Part shown: piece by piece, positions 10,811-19,520 of the stretch
Position numbering within the stretch: position 1 is the stretch's first letter
Layout of the letters: the number at the start of each line of letters is the position of its first letter
Source: Bacteroidota bacterium
Lineage (GTDB): Bacteria; Bacteroidota; Bacteroidia; Chitinophagales; Saprospiraceae
Assembly: GCA_014190515.1 (NCBI GenBank)
Contig: BJGN01000009.1
Location: forward strand, 1 to 45,208
DNA length: 45,208 bases
Direction of reading: 5' to 3'
Position numbers and translations under genes: made by a program
The notes under the pieces: generated by a model
The model's database searches: none
Told to the model about the DNA's origin: nothing
What the model saw: only the letters and a program-made list of their open reading frames with translations

Positions 10811-12238
10811 ATGTTGTTTCTACGTTTTTCATTTATCCTTTTGCTTTTTGGCAGCCTTACTATGGTAAAGGCGCAAAATCGGTGGTCCTTACAAAAATGT
10901 GTGACCTACGCTACTGAAAACAGTTTAGCCATCAAGCAGTCCATAGCCCAGATCCGAAATGCCGAATTGACGCTTAAACAAAATCAATTATCAAGATTGC
11001 CCAATTTAAATGCTGGAGTGAGTGGTGGTTATCAATTTGGTAGAACCATTGACCCTACCACGAACAGCTTTGCTTTGGAAGGTATTGGTTTCAATAGTTA
11101 CTCCTTAAATACGGGTATTCAGGTGTTTGGCGGTGGTATTATCAAACATAATATACTGCGAAGCAAATATGAGCTGGAAGCAGGAAAATTAGAAGCTGAA
11201 GCCACAGAAAATAATCTTGGTCTGCAGGTTGCAGCCGCTTATTTAAATGTGCTTTTAGCCGATGAGCAATTAGTCATTGCTAAAACGAGATTATTACAAT
11301 CTCAAAATCAACTTAATCAAATCAATCGTTTTATCGAGGTGGGAGCGAGACCAATCAATGAGAGATATGATTTTGAAGCTGCTTTAGCCTTAGATCAGCA
11401 AGCGCTCATAGAAGCAGAAAATTTTCTTATCCGATCTAATTTAATATTGAGGCAATTTTTACTTATTCCTGATGGAACGCCATTTGATATTGAAAAACCT
11501 GAAATTAAGGTTCCTGAAGACGTTGACGTTGACGGTATCTCAGCCAATGAATTGTTCATTGGGGCTGTAGATATTTTACCCCAGGTTAAAGCGGCAGAAA
11601 AACGTTTACAAGCTGCAAATATTGGTATTTTACAGGCGAAAGCAAATTTATTACCTACTCTTTCCCTTTTTGCCAGTCTTCGTTCCAATTTTTCAAACCA
11701 GGCAAGAACAATTACAGGATTTGATGTTACTAAAGTTAAACAAAATGTGTTTATTAACAACATACCCGTCGCGCTGGAGATAGAACAAAATGTGCCCACA
11801 TTTGCCAAAAAAGAATACTTCGATCAGGTTAGGGAGAATTTTGGACAAAGTCTTGGACTACAACTTAATATTCCCATTTATAATAACCGTCAGGTGAAAA
11901 TAAATATTGAACGGGCGAAACTGGGCGTAATTTCTAATGAAGTTGCCAAAGAGCAGGCCCGTCAGCAATTACGCACTGAAATAGAGCAGACCCTCACTGC
12001 GGTAAGAGCATCTCAAAGAACCTTGCAAGCAGCTAATTTGTCTTTAAAAGCAGCTACGGCTGCATTTGAAAATGCACAAAAAAGATATGAACTTGGTGCC
12101 ATTAATTCTTTAGAATTAAACACGGCAAGAACCAACATGGAAAGAGCTAAATCAGATAGAATCCGTTCCAGATTTCAACATTTATTTAACCTAAAACAAG
12201 TAGATTTTTATCAGGGAAAACCTATCACCCTTGATTAA
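10811..12238 (+). CDS. TolC-family outer-membrane efflux protein
   Basis: A 475-residue protein with a signal peptide (MLFLRFSFILLLFGSLTMVKAQ). It carries two outer-membrane-efflux repeats rich in Ala, Gln, Leu and Asn: about 25-215 (LQKCVTYATENSLAIKQ, LNLRQF-like strands) and 240-470 (ANIGILQAKANLLPTLSLFASL, AAFENAQKRYELGAINSLE). Helical tracts with periodic Ala/Leu/Gln suit the trimeric periplasmic tunnel. The next gene is the membrane-fusion partner, 28 bases downstream, so the two make an export conduit through both membranes. The inner-membrane component is not adjacent. Confidence 0.92.
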   Translation: MLFLRFSFILLLFGSLTMVKAQNRWSLQKCVTYATENSLAIKQSIAQIRNAELTLKQNQLSRLPNLNAGVSGGYQFGRTIDPTTNSFALEGIGFNSYSLNTGIQVFGGGIIKHNILRSKYELEAGKLEAEATENNLGLQVAAAYLNVLLADEQLVIAKTRLLQSQNQLNQINRFIEVGARPINERYDFEAALALDQQALIEAENFLIRSNLILRQFLLIPDGTPFDIEKPEIKVPEDVDVDGISANELFIGAVDILPQVKAAEKRLQAANIGILQAKANLLPTLSLFASLRSNFSNQARTITGFDVTKVKQNVFINNIPVALEIEQNVPTFAKKEYFDQVRENFGQSLGLQLNIPIYNNRQVKINIERAKLGVISNEVAKEQARQQLRTEIEQTLTAVRASQRTLQAANLSLKAATAAFENAQKRYELGAINSLELNTARTNMERAKSDRIRSRFQHLFNLKQVDFYQGKPITLD

Positions 12239-12266
12239 TTAACTGCAAAAGAAAAACTTACCCATC

Positions 12267-13667
12267 ATGATTAATAAGAAAAGAAAAAACCTTTGGATTT
12301 ACATCGCTGGCGTGGCGGTTATTGCTTTGGTTGCCATTGCCTATTTTAAAGGAAAAAACAGAAAAGAAGGTGATAAAGTAGCTTTGGAAGAAGCTCAGAT
12401 GAGAACTATTGAAGAAAGAGTTTCGGCTAGTGGTCGAATATTCCCTATTGTTGAGGTAAAAATAAGTTCCGATGTTTCAGGTGAAGTCGTTGAACTTTAT
12501 GTTCAAGAGGGAGATTCTGTAGTTCAGGGACAGGTTCTTGCCAAAATCAATCCAGATGCTTACGTTTCGCAAGTTGAACGTGGTATTGCCTTTGTTAATA
12601 GTTCAAAGGCTCAGGCAGCCAACAGTCGTTCTCAAATTGAAAATATCAAAGCACAGAAAGAGCAAATTATTGCACAATTGGATAATGCCCGTGAAATTCA
12701 TAAAAGAAATGAAAAACTTTTTAAGGATGGTGTTATTTCCAATGCAGATTTTCAAGCCTCACAGTCTAATCTAAAATCTTTGGAAGCTAACCTGCGCGCA
12801 GCTGATGCAGGTATCAGATCTTCTCAAGATGCCGCCAGAGGTGCTGACTACTCAGTGGCTAGTGCAGAAGCAAGTTTAAAAGAATTAAGGACCAGTCTAA
12901 ACAGAACAACTATCCTTGCACCAGAAAGTGGCATTATTTCTTTATTGAATATTGAAAAGGGGGAAAGGGTTGTAGGTACTATTCAAATGGCAGGTACTGA
13001 AATTATGCGCATTGCTAACCTAAATGCCATGGAGGTAAGGGTCGATGTAAGTGAAAACGATATTCCCAGAGTAAAATTAAACGACGAAGTTTCTGTAGAA
13101 GTCGATGCTTATCTAGGTAGAAAATTTGTGGGTCGGGTAAGTCAAATTGCTAATTCATCTAAAAATTCAGCATCATTGGGTGGTGCTGCCCTGGCAACTG
13201 ATCAGGTAACGAATTTTGAAGTGAGAATTAAAATTGATCCTCAGTCTTATGCCGATTTAGTCACCGCTCAACGAAAATATCCTTTCCGTCCTGGAATGTC
13301 TGCGGCCGTTGAAATTAAAACAACTATTAAAGAAAATATTCTCACCGTTCCCATTCAATCTGTAACTACCCGTGAAAAGGAAGGTCTTGTTAAAAAGGAA
13401 GCGAAATCAGAAACAGATGGTGTAGCGTCCAACAAAAAAATAGATGAATTACGCGAAGTCGTATTTGTCTATGAAAAAGGAGATACCATTCAAATGATAG
13501 AGGTCAAAACGGGTATTCAAGATGACTCTTACATAGAAATCCTAACTGGTCTAAAAAAGGGTGACAAAGTGGTATCAGCTCCTTATTCATTGATATTTAA
13601 AAAGTTAAAGCAGGGAGATAAAGTTATTGTTGTAAAAGAAGAAGAGCTCTTTACTGTTGAAAAATAA
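12267..13667 (+). CDS. HlyD/MacA-type periplasmic adaptor (membrane fusion protein)
   Basis: A 466-residue protein. One N-terminal membrane helix (about 10-26, IYIAGVAVIALVAIAYF) anchors it, with the rest in the periplasm. The first lipoyl half (SSDVSGEVVELYVQEGDSVVQGQVLAKI, about 70-97), a long coiled-coil hairpin (about 100-215) rich in Ala/Gln/Ser, the second lipoyl half (TTILAPESGIISLLNIEKGERV) and C-terminal beta-barrel domains follow in the usual order. It would join the TolC-like protein to an inner-membrane ABC or RND pump. In related operons MacB-like ABC genes usually come next; here a DUF2064 protein does. Confidence 0.92.
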   Translation: MINKKRKNLWIYIAGVAVIALVAIAYFKGKNRKEGDKVALEEAQMRTIEERVSASGRIFPIVEVKISSDVSGEVVELYVQEGDSVVQGQVLAKINPDAYVSQVERGIAFVNSSKAQAANSRSQIENIKAQKEQIIAQLDNAREIHKRNEKLFKDGVISNADFQASQSNLKSLEANLRAADAGIRSSQDAARGADYSVASAEASLKELRTSLNRTTILAPESGIISLLNIEKGERVVGTIQMAGTEIMRIANLNAMEVRVDVSENDIPRVKLNDEVSVEVDAYLGRKFVGRVSQIANSSKNSASLGGAALATDQVTNFEVRIKIDPQSYADLVTAQRKYPFRPGMSAAVEIKTTIKENILTVPIQSVTTREKEGLVKKEAKSETDGVASNKKIDELREVVFVYEKGDTIQMIEVKTGIQDDSYIEILTGLKKGDKVVSAPYSLIFKKLKQGDKVIVVKEEELFTVEK

Positions 13668-13691
13668 CGCCCTTAATGTAGTTTGACACCT

Positions 13692-14291
13692 ATGCTTAAG
13701 TCAAACGCTCTCGTTTTATTTGTTAAAAATGCCAGGCGCGGTCATGTCAAAACCCGCCTGGCATCTTCTTTAGGGGAGGACAAAGCTTTGTCTATTTATT
13801 TGGCATTGTGTGAACGGGTGAGAAATGTTTGTCTTGGCTTTTCTGGAAAATGTTATGTCTATTACAGCGAATACATTCCCTCAGAACCAGATCTATGGGA
13901 GGATGATTTTTTTATAAAAAGAAAGCAACATTCTGTTACCGATTTAGGCCTTAGAATGAAAGCTACGTTTAATGAACTTTTACCAATTCACTCTTCCGTC
14001 AGATTAATTGGAACCGATATTCCTCATTTGTCAACCGATTTACTAGAGGAATCCATTCTCTTTTTGGAAAATACTGACGTGATATTGGGCCCTTCCGATG
14101 ACGGTGGCTATTATTTAATTGGCATGAAAGAAAACAATGATTTTCTGTTCAATAACATGACCTGGAGTGTAGATACCGTATTGAGTGAAACTATTCAACG
14201 GATAAATATGAATAATAAGACTTATCACTTACTCAAAACACTTACCGACATTGATACAGCAGAGGATTGGGAAAAGCACGGTTGGTTTTAA
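13692..14291 (+). CDS. DUF2064 / TIGR04282-type glycosyltransferase-like protein
   Basis: A 199-residue cytosolic protein of the nucleotide-sugar transferase (GT-A-like) fold. Recognisable parts are LVLFVKNARRGHVKTRLASSLGE near the N terminus, the family core LIGTDIPHLSTDLLEES, and VILGPSDDGGYYLIGMK. Some members sit in arsenosugar or selenium-linked clusters; nothing here points to either, so the substrate is unknown. The frame is open from TTG 13683, but ATG 13692 (MLKSNALVLFVKNARRG) matches the family start. It follows the efflux adaptor by 24 bases and converges, almost stop to stop, with the 14297 gene. Confidence 0.82.
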   Translation: MLKSNALVLFVKNARRGHVKTRLASSLGEDKALSIYLALCERVRNVCLGFSGKCYVYYSEYIPSEPDLWEDDFFIKRKQHSVTDLGLRMKATFNELLPIHSSVRLIGTDIPHLSTDLLEESILFLENTDVILGPSDDGGYYLIGMKENNDFLFNNMTWSVDTVLSETIQRINMNNKTYHLLKTLTDIDTAEDWEKHGWF

Positions 14292-14296
14292 AAACC

Positions 14297-14761
14297 TTAT
14301 GCTTTATTTTCTTTTTCTTTGGTCAGTAAGACTCTCCCCATTTTTCTCGTTCTATCAAAATTATTATCAATAATTTCTTGCCAGTAACCCTCCAGATTTT
14401 TTGTCCAAATATCCCCTTTAAACCGAAGTTGGTATTTTCTGAAGAACGAATTTTCTGAAGTTTCTGGTGATTTAATAATTGCTGTTTCTTCAATAATAAA
14501 GGAAAGATCCTGAAAAAGATACCCGCTAATATCCATTTCCACTTTTCTTTTATCTGGGGTTACCAGATAACTTCTTCCTGTTATTTTTCGTCCATTGATA
14601 TGAAGAAAAATTTCAAATGGATAACCAAATTCATTTTGGATACCATAAGTATATTTTCCTTTCCAGGAGCCTTCTAAAAAGGCTTGCCCATTAATATTCT
14701 CAGATAGAAATAAATAAATGACTAAAAGAAAAGTAAAATTATACTTACTAAAATACTTCAT
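14297..14761 (-). CDS. Small secreted lipocalin-like hypothetical protein
   Basis: 154 residues with a clear signal peptide (MKYFSKYNFTFLLVIYLFLSENINGQ). The mature part is all beta-like: FLEGSWKGKYTYGIQNEFGYPFEIFLHINGRKITGRSYLV, with alternating polar and hydrophobic residues and a GxW start, as in lipocalin-like or fatty-acid-binding-like small barrels of Bacteroidota. I do not recognise a named family. It ends five bases from the stop of the DUF2064 gene and starts 106 bases from the bacilliredoxin start on the other strand. Confidence 0.7.
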   Translation of the reverse strand: MKYFSKYNFTFLLVIYLFLSENINGQAFLEGSWKGKYTYGIQNEFGYPFEIFLHINGRKITGRSYLVTPDKRKVEMDISGYLFQDLSFIIEETAIIKSPETSENSFFRKYQLRFKGDIWTKNLEGYWQEIIDNNFDRTRKMGRVLLTKEKENKA

Positions 14762-14826
14762 AATGAGATATCAGTAATTTTTTTTTCACAATTAAAACAC
14801 AAAGCAACAAAATACTGTTTTTAACC

Positions 14827-14834
14827 TACATTTG
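14827..14834 (+). promoter_or_regulatory. Promoter -7 element before the bacilliredoxin gene
   Basis: TACATTTG followed by C is an exact match to TAnnTTTG, 33 bases before the ATG at 14868. This element supplies the TTG codon from which the frame could formally be extended, which argues that the upstream TTG is not the real start. I do not see a clean -33 TTTG. Confidence 0.5.
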
Positions 14835-14867
14835 CTATTAGAATTTTATCACAAAAAAATAAAAACA

Positions 14868-15281
14868 ATGTATCCAGCAGAATTAGTTCGTCCCATGTCA
14901 GAGGAATTAACCCGCAATGGCTTTATAGGTTTAACTACACCTGAACAGGTTACCGAGTTACTTGAAAAAAACGAAGGTACTGTATTGCTCGTCGTAAATT
15001 CAGTTTGTGGCTGTGCTGCAGCTAACGCCAGACCAGGAGCAAGAATGGCCGCTCAGAATGCTAAAAGACCAGATATCCTTGCGACGGTTTTTGCCGGTGT
15101 TGACGGTGATGCTGTTTCAACTGCGAGGGAATTTTTACTTCCCTACCCTCCTTCTTCTCCGTCTATTGCTTTATTCAAAGATGGGAAATTAGTACATTTT
15201 TTAGAAAGGCACCATATAGAAGGCAGGTCAGCAAATCTTATAGCTGACAATTTAAAAATGGCTTTCGATCATTTTTGTTAA
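14868..15281 (+). CDS. BrxA/BrxB-family bacilliredoxin (DUF1094)
   Basis: 137 residues with a thioredoxin-like fold. The family's CGC active site is C47-G-C49 in VVNSVCGCAAANARPGA, and the N terminus MYPAELVRPMSEELTRNGF is the usual one. Such proteins remove bacillithiol from mixed disulfides; whether this organism makes bacillithiol is not shown in the window, so the in-cell partner is an inference. The start at 14868 rather than TTG 14832 is set by family similarity and the overlapping promoter element. It converges with pdxH. Confidence 0.9.
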   Translation: MYPAELVRPMSEELTRNGFIGLTTPEQVTELLEKNEGTVLLVVNSVCGCAAANARPGARMAAQNAKRPDILATVFAGVDGDAVSTAREFLLPYPPSSPSIALFKDGKLVHFLERHHIEGRSANLIADNLKMAFDHFC

Positions 15282-15292
15282 TTTAATGGGTA

Positions 15293-15319
15293 GATTAAGG
15301 AGCTAAACGCTCCTTAATC
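15293..15319. terminator. Hairpin covering the stop codon of pdxH
   Basis: GATTAAGGAGC (15293-15303) and GCTCCTTAATC (15309-15319) form a perfect 11-base stem with the loop TAAAC. It encodes the last residues and stop of pdxH on the minus strand and lies 12 bases beyond the bacilliredoxin stop on the plus strand. No T-run follows on either side, so it may end transcripts poorly and instead protect 3' ends. Confidence 0.55.
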
Positions 15320-15948
15320 CACTCGTTATTTTCTTTGCGATACACTATTCTATCGTGTAATCTACTACGTCGGCCTTGCCAAAATTCTATTTTATCAGGC
15401 GCAATAACATATCCGCCCCAAGTAACGGGTCGTGGAACATCAGTACCTTCCGGGTATTTTTCCTTTAACTCATCAAATTTTTTCTCCAAAAATTTCCTAT
15501 TGGGTACTTTCCTAGATTGAGGAGAAGCTATGGCACCCAATTGGCTCATATATGGTCTCTGGGAAAAATAGCCGTCATTTGAAGCTTCGCTCAATTTCTC
15601 GATTTTCCCCTCTATTCTAACCTGCCTTTGCAATGGAAGCCAATTAAAGACAACAGAAACAAAAGGATTTTCAGCCATATCTAAGCCTTTGGCACTTTCG
15701 TAATTGGTGAAAAATTCGAATCCGTCAGCGGATAATCCTTTTAAAAGCACAACTCTTGCGGCAGGCCTTCCCGAAGGTTGGACGGTGGCCAGAACCATAG
15801 CATTAGGTTCTGGAACCATAGCAAGTAAGGTTTCCTCGAACCAAATAGAAAACTGCTTTATCGGATTATCTTCTGTGCCTGATTCGTCGAGCGTATGTGA
15901 TGTATAATCTTCTCTTAGCGCAGCCAATTTCGATGAAATTTCCTTCAT
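15295..15948 (-). CDS. pdxH: Pyridoxine/pyridoxamine 5'-phosphate oxidase
   Basis: A 217-residue FMN enzyme that makes pyridoxal 5'-phosphate. Family motifs in order are AMVLATVQPSGRPAARVVLLKG, FEFFTNYESAKG, VSVVFNWLPLQRQVRIEG, and the C-terminal PNPOx dimerisation signature IEFWQGRRSRLHDRI, ending in ERLAP. Length is normal for PdxH. The gene lies only 2 bases after the DUF4197 stop on the same strand, so the two form one transcript. Its last codons form a perfect hairpin with the convergent bacilliredoxin end. Confidence 0.95.
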   Translation of the reverse strand: MKEISSKLAALREDYTSHTLDESGTEDNPIKQFSIWFEETLLAMVPEPNAMVLATVQPSGRPAARVVLLKGLSADGFEFFTNYESAKGLDMAENPFVSVVFNWLPLQRQVRIEGKIEKLSEASNDGYFSQRPYMSQLGAIASPQSRKVPNRKFLEKKFDELKEKYPEGTDVPRPVTWGGYVIAPDKIEFWQGRRSRLHDRIVYRKENNEWIKERLAP

Positions 15949-15950
15949 AG

Positions 15951-16694
15951 TTACTTTTTTTGCTGACTTCCAAAAACTTTTTTTAACAGATCAGAAGTTC
16001 TGGCAGACACATCGGTGCGAATCTTTTTTTCTTTCACTTGAATGAGAGAAAACATGCCATCGATAGATTTTTCGGTAACATATTTATCTAGTTCAGGATT
16101 AACTTTCTGAATTAGAGGTATCTTATTGTAGGCATTAACGGCATCTCTCCAATAGGTTCTTGCATTTACTTCATCGAGCGCTTTTGCGATTACAGGTAAA
16201 AATTTTGCTGTCAAGGCGGTATCTGTTTTAGACTCAAGAAACCTGGTTGCGGCGTCTTCATTTCCCTTTAACAAACCAATGGCATCTTGAAAAGAAAGCT
16301 CCTTAATAGCTTGTATAAAAATGGGACCAGCCTCCTTTGCTGCTAACTCAGCCGCTCTATTGAGACGTAGAACCAGTTCAGCTTCCACTTTATTGAAACC
16401 AGGGATATTTTTAAGTTTATCTGTCACTTTTTTAGCTTCTGCAGGCAATAGAATTTTATATATACTTGCATGATAACCATCTGTTGCTGATAAATTTTTA
16501 ACAGCCTCTCCCACACCGAGCTCAAGCGCTTCCTTTAAGGCGTTACCAACTTCCTGATTTGTCAAAGGGACACCCGTTGTTTTTCCAAGTCCAGATTTAG
16601 CCTTCTCCAGAATACTCTTAAGGTTTTGACCCTCAACATTAGTAGTTACAGCAACGAAAAAAATAATTGAATACAAAAAATGACTGATTTTCAT
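15951..16694 (-). CDS. Exported DUF4197 protein
   Basis: 247 residues with a signal peptide (MKISHFLYSIIFFVAVTTNVEGQ) and no lipobox Cys. The mature part is almost entirely helical. It shows the DUF4197 pattern LTNQEVGNALKEALELGVGEAVKNLSATDGY and FNKVEAELVLRLNRAAELAAKEA, then FLESKTDTALTAKF. The function of this family is not known; members are periplasmic or lipoproteins. It is the first gene of a two-gene unit with pdxH (2-base gap) and is divergent from the P1 peptidase gene. Confidence 0.85.
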   Translation of the reverse strand: MKISHFLYSIIFFVAVTTNVEGQNLKSILEKAKSGLGKTTGVPLTNQEVGNALKEALELGVGEAVKNLSATDGYHASIYKILLPAEAKKVTDKLKNIPGFNKVEAELVLRLNRAAELAAKEAGPIFIQAIKELSFQDAIGLLKGNEDAATRFLESKTDTALTAKFLPVIAKALDEVNARTYWRDAVNAYNKIPLIQKVNPELDKYVTEKSIDGMFSLIQVKEKKIRTDVSARTSDLLKKVFGSQQKK

Positions 16695-16781
16695 GTTTTA
16701 TTTGTTTAACACTAATAACGTAAATAAGTAGAAAAATGGTTTACTTTGGCAAATAAATTTTAACCTAAACACTTTTTAGTC

Positions 16782-17891
16782 ATGTCAAAAGGGGCGATTT
16801 GGATAACGATGCTTGTTTTAATAACCTTTTTATTTGTGAATATTATGGAAGCCCAAAAACTAAGACCCAGAGAATACGGCATACCCTTTGGCATTTTACC
16901 TACCGGGCCTAAAAATGCTATTCAAGATGTTTCCGGGGTTTTGGTTGGCCATGTAACCTTTGACAACGGTCAGCAAATTCATACGGGTGTAACTTCCGTG
17001 CTACCGCATGGAGGCAATATTTTTCAAGATAAAGTACCTGCAGCTATTTATATCGCCAATGGATTTGGAAAATTAGCTGGCTATTCACAGGTTAAAGAGC
17101 TGGGGAATATTGAATCTCCCATTTTATTAACCAATACCTTACAGGTATCAACGGGCATTGAAGCTATCATTACCCATACCATCCAACAAACTGGCAATGA
17201 AAATATTGGTTCAGTCAATGCGGTTGTAGGAGAAACGAATGATGGCAATTTAAATGATATTCGGGGAAGACATTTACAAATTTCGCATTTCCTGGACGCC
17301 ATAAACAAAGCCGATGATAAAACCATTCTGGAGGGAAACGTTGGTGCGGGAACAGGGACGGTATGTTTTGGTTACAAAGGCGGCATAGGTACGGCATCAC
17401 GACAGCTACCCTCTTCATTAGGTGGCTACACTGTGGGGGTTCTTTCTCAAACCAATTTTGGTGGTGTCCTCACTATTTCTGGTGTTCCCATTGGACAGGA
17501 ACTGGGCAAATATTATCTGCAAGATGCCTTAACAAAAAGTGATGGCTCGTGCATGATTGTCGTTGCAACTGATGCCCCAATAGATGCAAGAAACCTGGAA
17601 AGATTAGCAAAAAGGGCTATTTTCGGACTTGCAAGAACAGGTGGTATTGCCTCCAATGGTTCTGGCGATTATGTTATCGCCTTTTCAACAGGAAAAGGTG
17701 AATTATTGGAAAATGAAGCAATGAGTCCCCTGTTTTTAGCTGTGATTGAAGCAACAGAAGAGTCTATTATTAATTCATTATTTGCTGGAAAAACAATGTC
17801 TAAAGGAAATAAAGTGATTCCAGAGCTTCCCATTGAGGAGGTCCTGCCACTTATGAAAAATTACCAGCGGCTAAACCCATTGAAAAAATAA
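16782..17891 (+). CDS. P1 (S58/DmpA-like) self-cleaving aminopeptidase
   Basis: 369 residues, with an N-terminal hydrophobic stretch (WITMLVLITFLFVNIMEAQ) that reads as a signal peptide. The family core is clear: AIQDVSGVLVGHVTF, GVTSVLPHGG, NVGAGTGTVCFGYKGGIGTASR, and SDGSCMIVVATDAPIDARNLERLAKRA. In DmpA/BapA relatives the chain cuts itself before the Ser of the last motif, freeing it as nucleophile; the matching bond here is G255-S256. Members cleave beta-peptides or D/L-aminopeptides. The next gene begins 2 bases after the stop. Confidence 0.9.
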   Translation: MSKGAIWITMLVLITFLFVNIMEAQKLRPREYGIPFGILPTGPKNAIQDVSGVLVGHVTFDNGQQIHTGVTSVLPHGGNIFQDKVPAAIYIANGFGKLAGYSQVKELGNIESPILLTNTLQVSTGIEAIITHTIQQTGNENIGSVNAVVGETNDGNLNDIRGRHLQISHFLDAINKADDKTILEGNVGAGTGTVCFGYKGGIGTASRQLPSSLGGYTVGVLSQTNFGGVLTISGVPIGQELGKYYLQDALTKSDGSCMIVVATDAPIDARNLERLAKRAIFGLARTGGIASNGSGDYVIAFSTGKGELLENEAMSPLFLAVIEATEESIINSLFAGKTMSKGNKVIPELPIEEVLPLMKNYQRLNPLKK

Positions 17892-17893
17892 AT

Positions 17894-18511
17894 ATGGAGA
17901 AAGACGAACAGCTTGGTATCATTATCCTTGCAGCAGGTAAAGCTAGCAGAATGGGCGAACCAAAGGCGCTGTTAACCTATCAAGGCCATTCTTTTCTTCT
18001 AAATACTTACAACTTAGCTCAAAGCGTTCATCCTAAAAACATTATAACTGTTTTAGGTCATTATTTTGACCAAATGTCGGCTCACTGTAACACCCATAAA
18101 ATTCCCTTTGTCTTAAATGAAGCTTATGAAAATGGAATGAGTTCCAGTATTCAATGTGGATTAACCTACCTATTATCTCATTTTTCACAGATAAACATGG
18201 TTCTCATATTACTTGCAGATCAGCCTAAAATAAACACAGAACATATTTCTTCCCTGCTCCACAAAATGAGATCTTCAAAATATTTAATGGTATGTACCAA
18301 ATATAGTAACACATATGGCGTACCCGCCGTATTTAAGAAAGAGTATTTTCCTGAATTATTGGCGCTAAAAGGTGAAAAGGGGGCGAAAAACCTAATAGAA
18401 AAAGGAGTCCTCAACCATGAAAATACCGTTTTATGTGAAGACGGCAGGATAGATGTTGACACCCCCGAGGATTACAAAAATTTACATATTGAAAATGAAA
18501 TTTTAAAATAA
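17894..18511 (+). CDS. MobA/MocA-like nucleotidyltransferase
   Basis: 205 residues with a GT-A nucleotidyltransferase fold. The nucleotide-binding signature is IIILAAGKASRMGEPKALL (about residues 9-27), followed by the metal site region VLILLADQPKIN and the C-terminal VDTPEDYKNL. It resembles molybdenum cofactor cytidylyl- or guanylyltransferases and CoxC-like proteins. No other molybdenum cofactor gene is in the window, so the substrate is uncertain. It starts 2 bases after the P1 peptidase stop and is probably cotranscribed with it and with the DUF2279 gene that follows. Confidence 0.85.
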   Translation: MEKDEQLGIIILAAGKASRMGEPKALLTYQGHSFLLNTYNLAQSVHPKNIITVLGHYFDQMSAHCNTHKIPFVLNEAYENGMSSSIQCGLTYLLSHFSQINMVLILLADQPKINTEHISSLLHKMRSSKYLMVCTKYSNTYGVPAVFKKEYFPELLALKGEKGAKNLIEKGVLNHENTVLCEDGRIDVDTPEDYKNLHIENEILK

Positions 18512-18520
18512 ATTATTGCC

Positions 18521-19516
18521 GTGACATTGTCAAAATATACTCTTTTTTTAGTTTTTTATATGGTCCTCACTACGAATCCTATATATTGTCAAAACAAGCA
18601 TTTTGTCGATTTTTGGAAAGTAGCCGACACGCTGAATGAAATCAGGCTTAACACGCTCTCGGCTGCTTCTGCCGTCGCTTATATAGGAACTACCTTAGCA
18701 TTCAATGAATTGTGGTATAAGGATTATCCCCGAGTGAAATTTCACCTGAAAGACGATTGGATACTATGGGAACAAGTGGATAAATATGGACACGCATTTT
18801 CCGCTTATCAGTCTGCAAAAATGGGATATAATGCGTTTGAATGGACGGGGATCTCCGATAAAAAAGCCGTTTTTATTGGAACGGGAATAAGCATAGCGCT
18901 GATGAACACCTTAGAAATAATGGATGGATTTTCAGAAGGATGGGGATATTCACTATTTGACGCAGGGTTTAATACCTTTGGCACAACGCTGTTTACCTCT
19001 CAGCAATTGGCCTGGAAAGAGCAAAGAATAGCCTTAAAATGGTCCTCGACCCGACCCAAATACACTACTACTCCCATAGCCACCAATGATCCTGCATTTT
19101 TCGGCTCACAGCAATATGCGGCAGAGGGCCATTACGGACGATACTTTTGGGAATATGCCTTCAAGGATTATAATGCGATGACTATTTGGACCAGTATTTC
19201 TCCCGCTTCCTTCTTTATGGACAGAGAAAAAAAGAACATACTTCGCAGTTTGTGTCTATCTTTTGGTTTTGGAGGAGAAAATATATATGGTGCCGCTTAC
19301 AATAATTACCATGATAAACAAGGAAGAATAACTTCCATTGGATTGCCGAGATACAAGCAATTTTATCTGTCGATAGACATAAATACAGAAATGATACCGA
19401 CCAAAAGTAAATTGTTAAGAACCGTGTTCAAGGCTATAAATTTTATCAAGATACCCGCACCAGCTATGGAATTAAACACCATGGGAGAATTTAAATTTCA
19501 TCCTTTAAGGTGGTAG
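18521..19516 (+). CDS. Exported DUF2279-family protein
   Basis: 331 residues from a GTG start with signal peptide (TLSKYTLFLVFYMVLTTNPIYCQ). The DUF2279 pattern is visible: SAVAYIGTTLAFNELWYKDYPRVKFHLKDDWILWEQVDKYGHAFSAYQ is spread over about residues 45-95, and SEGWGYSLFDAGFNTFGTTLF follows. The C-terminal half has beta-like strands. The function of the family is unknown; members are predicted to be in the envelope. It lies 9 bases downstream of the MobA-like gene and converges with the rimK-like gene, with a 4-base gap inside a 12-base palindrome. Confidence 0.8.
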   Translation: MTLSKYTLFLVFYMVLTTNPIYCQNKHFVDFWKVADTLNEIRLNTLSAASAVAYIGTTLAFNELWYKDYPRVKFHLKDDWILWEQVDKYGHAFSAYQSAKMGYNAFEWTGISDKKAVFIGTGISIALMNTLEIMDGFSEGWGYSLFDAGFNTFGTTLFTSQQLAWKEQRIALKWSSTRPKYTTTPIATNDPAFFGSQQYAAEGHYGRYFWEYAFKDYNAMTIWTSISPASFFMDREKKNILRSLCLSFGFGGENIYGAAYNNYHDKQGRITSIGLPRYKQFYLSIDINTEMIPTKSKLLRTVFKAINFIKIPAPAMELNTMGEFKFHPLRW

Positions 19517-19520
19517 AATT

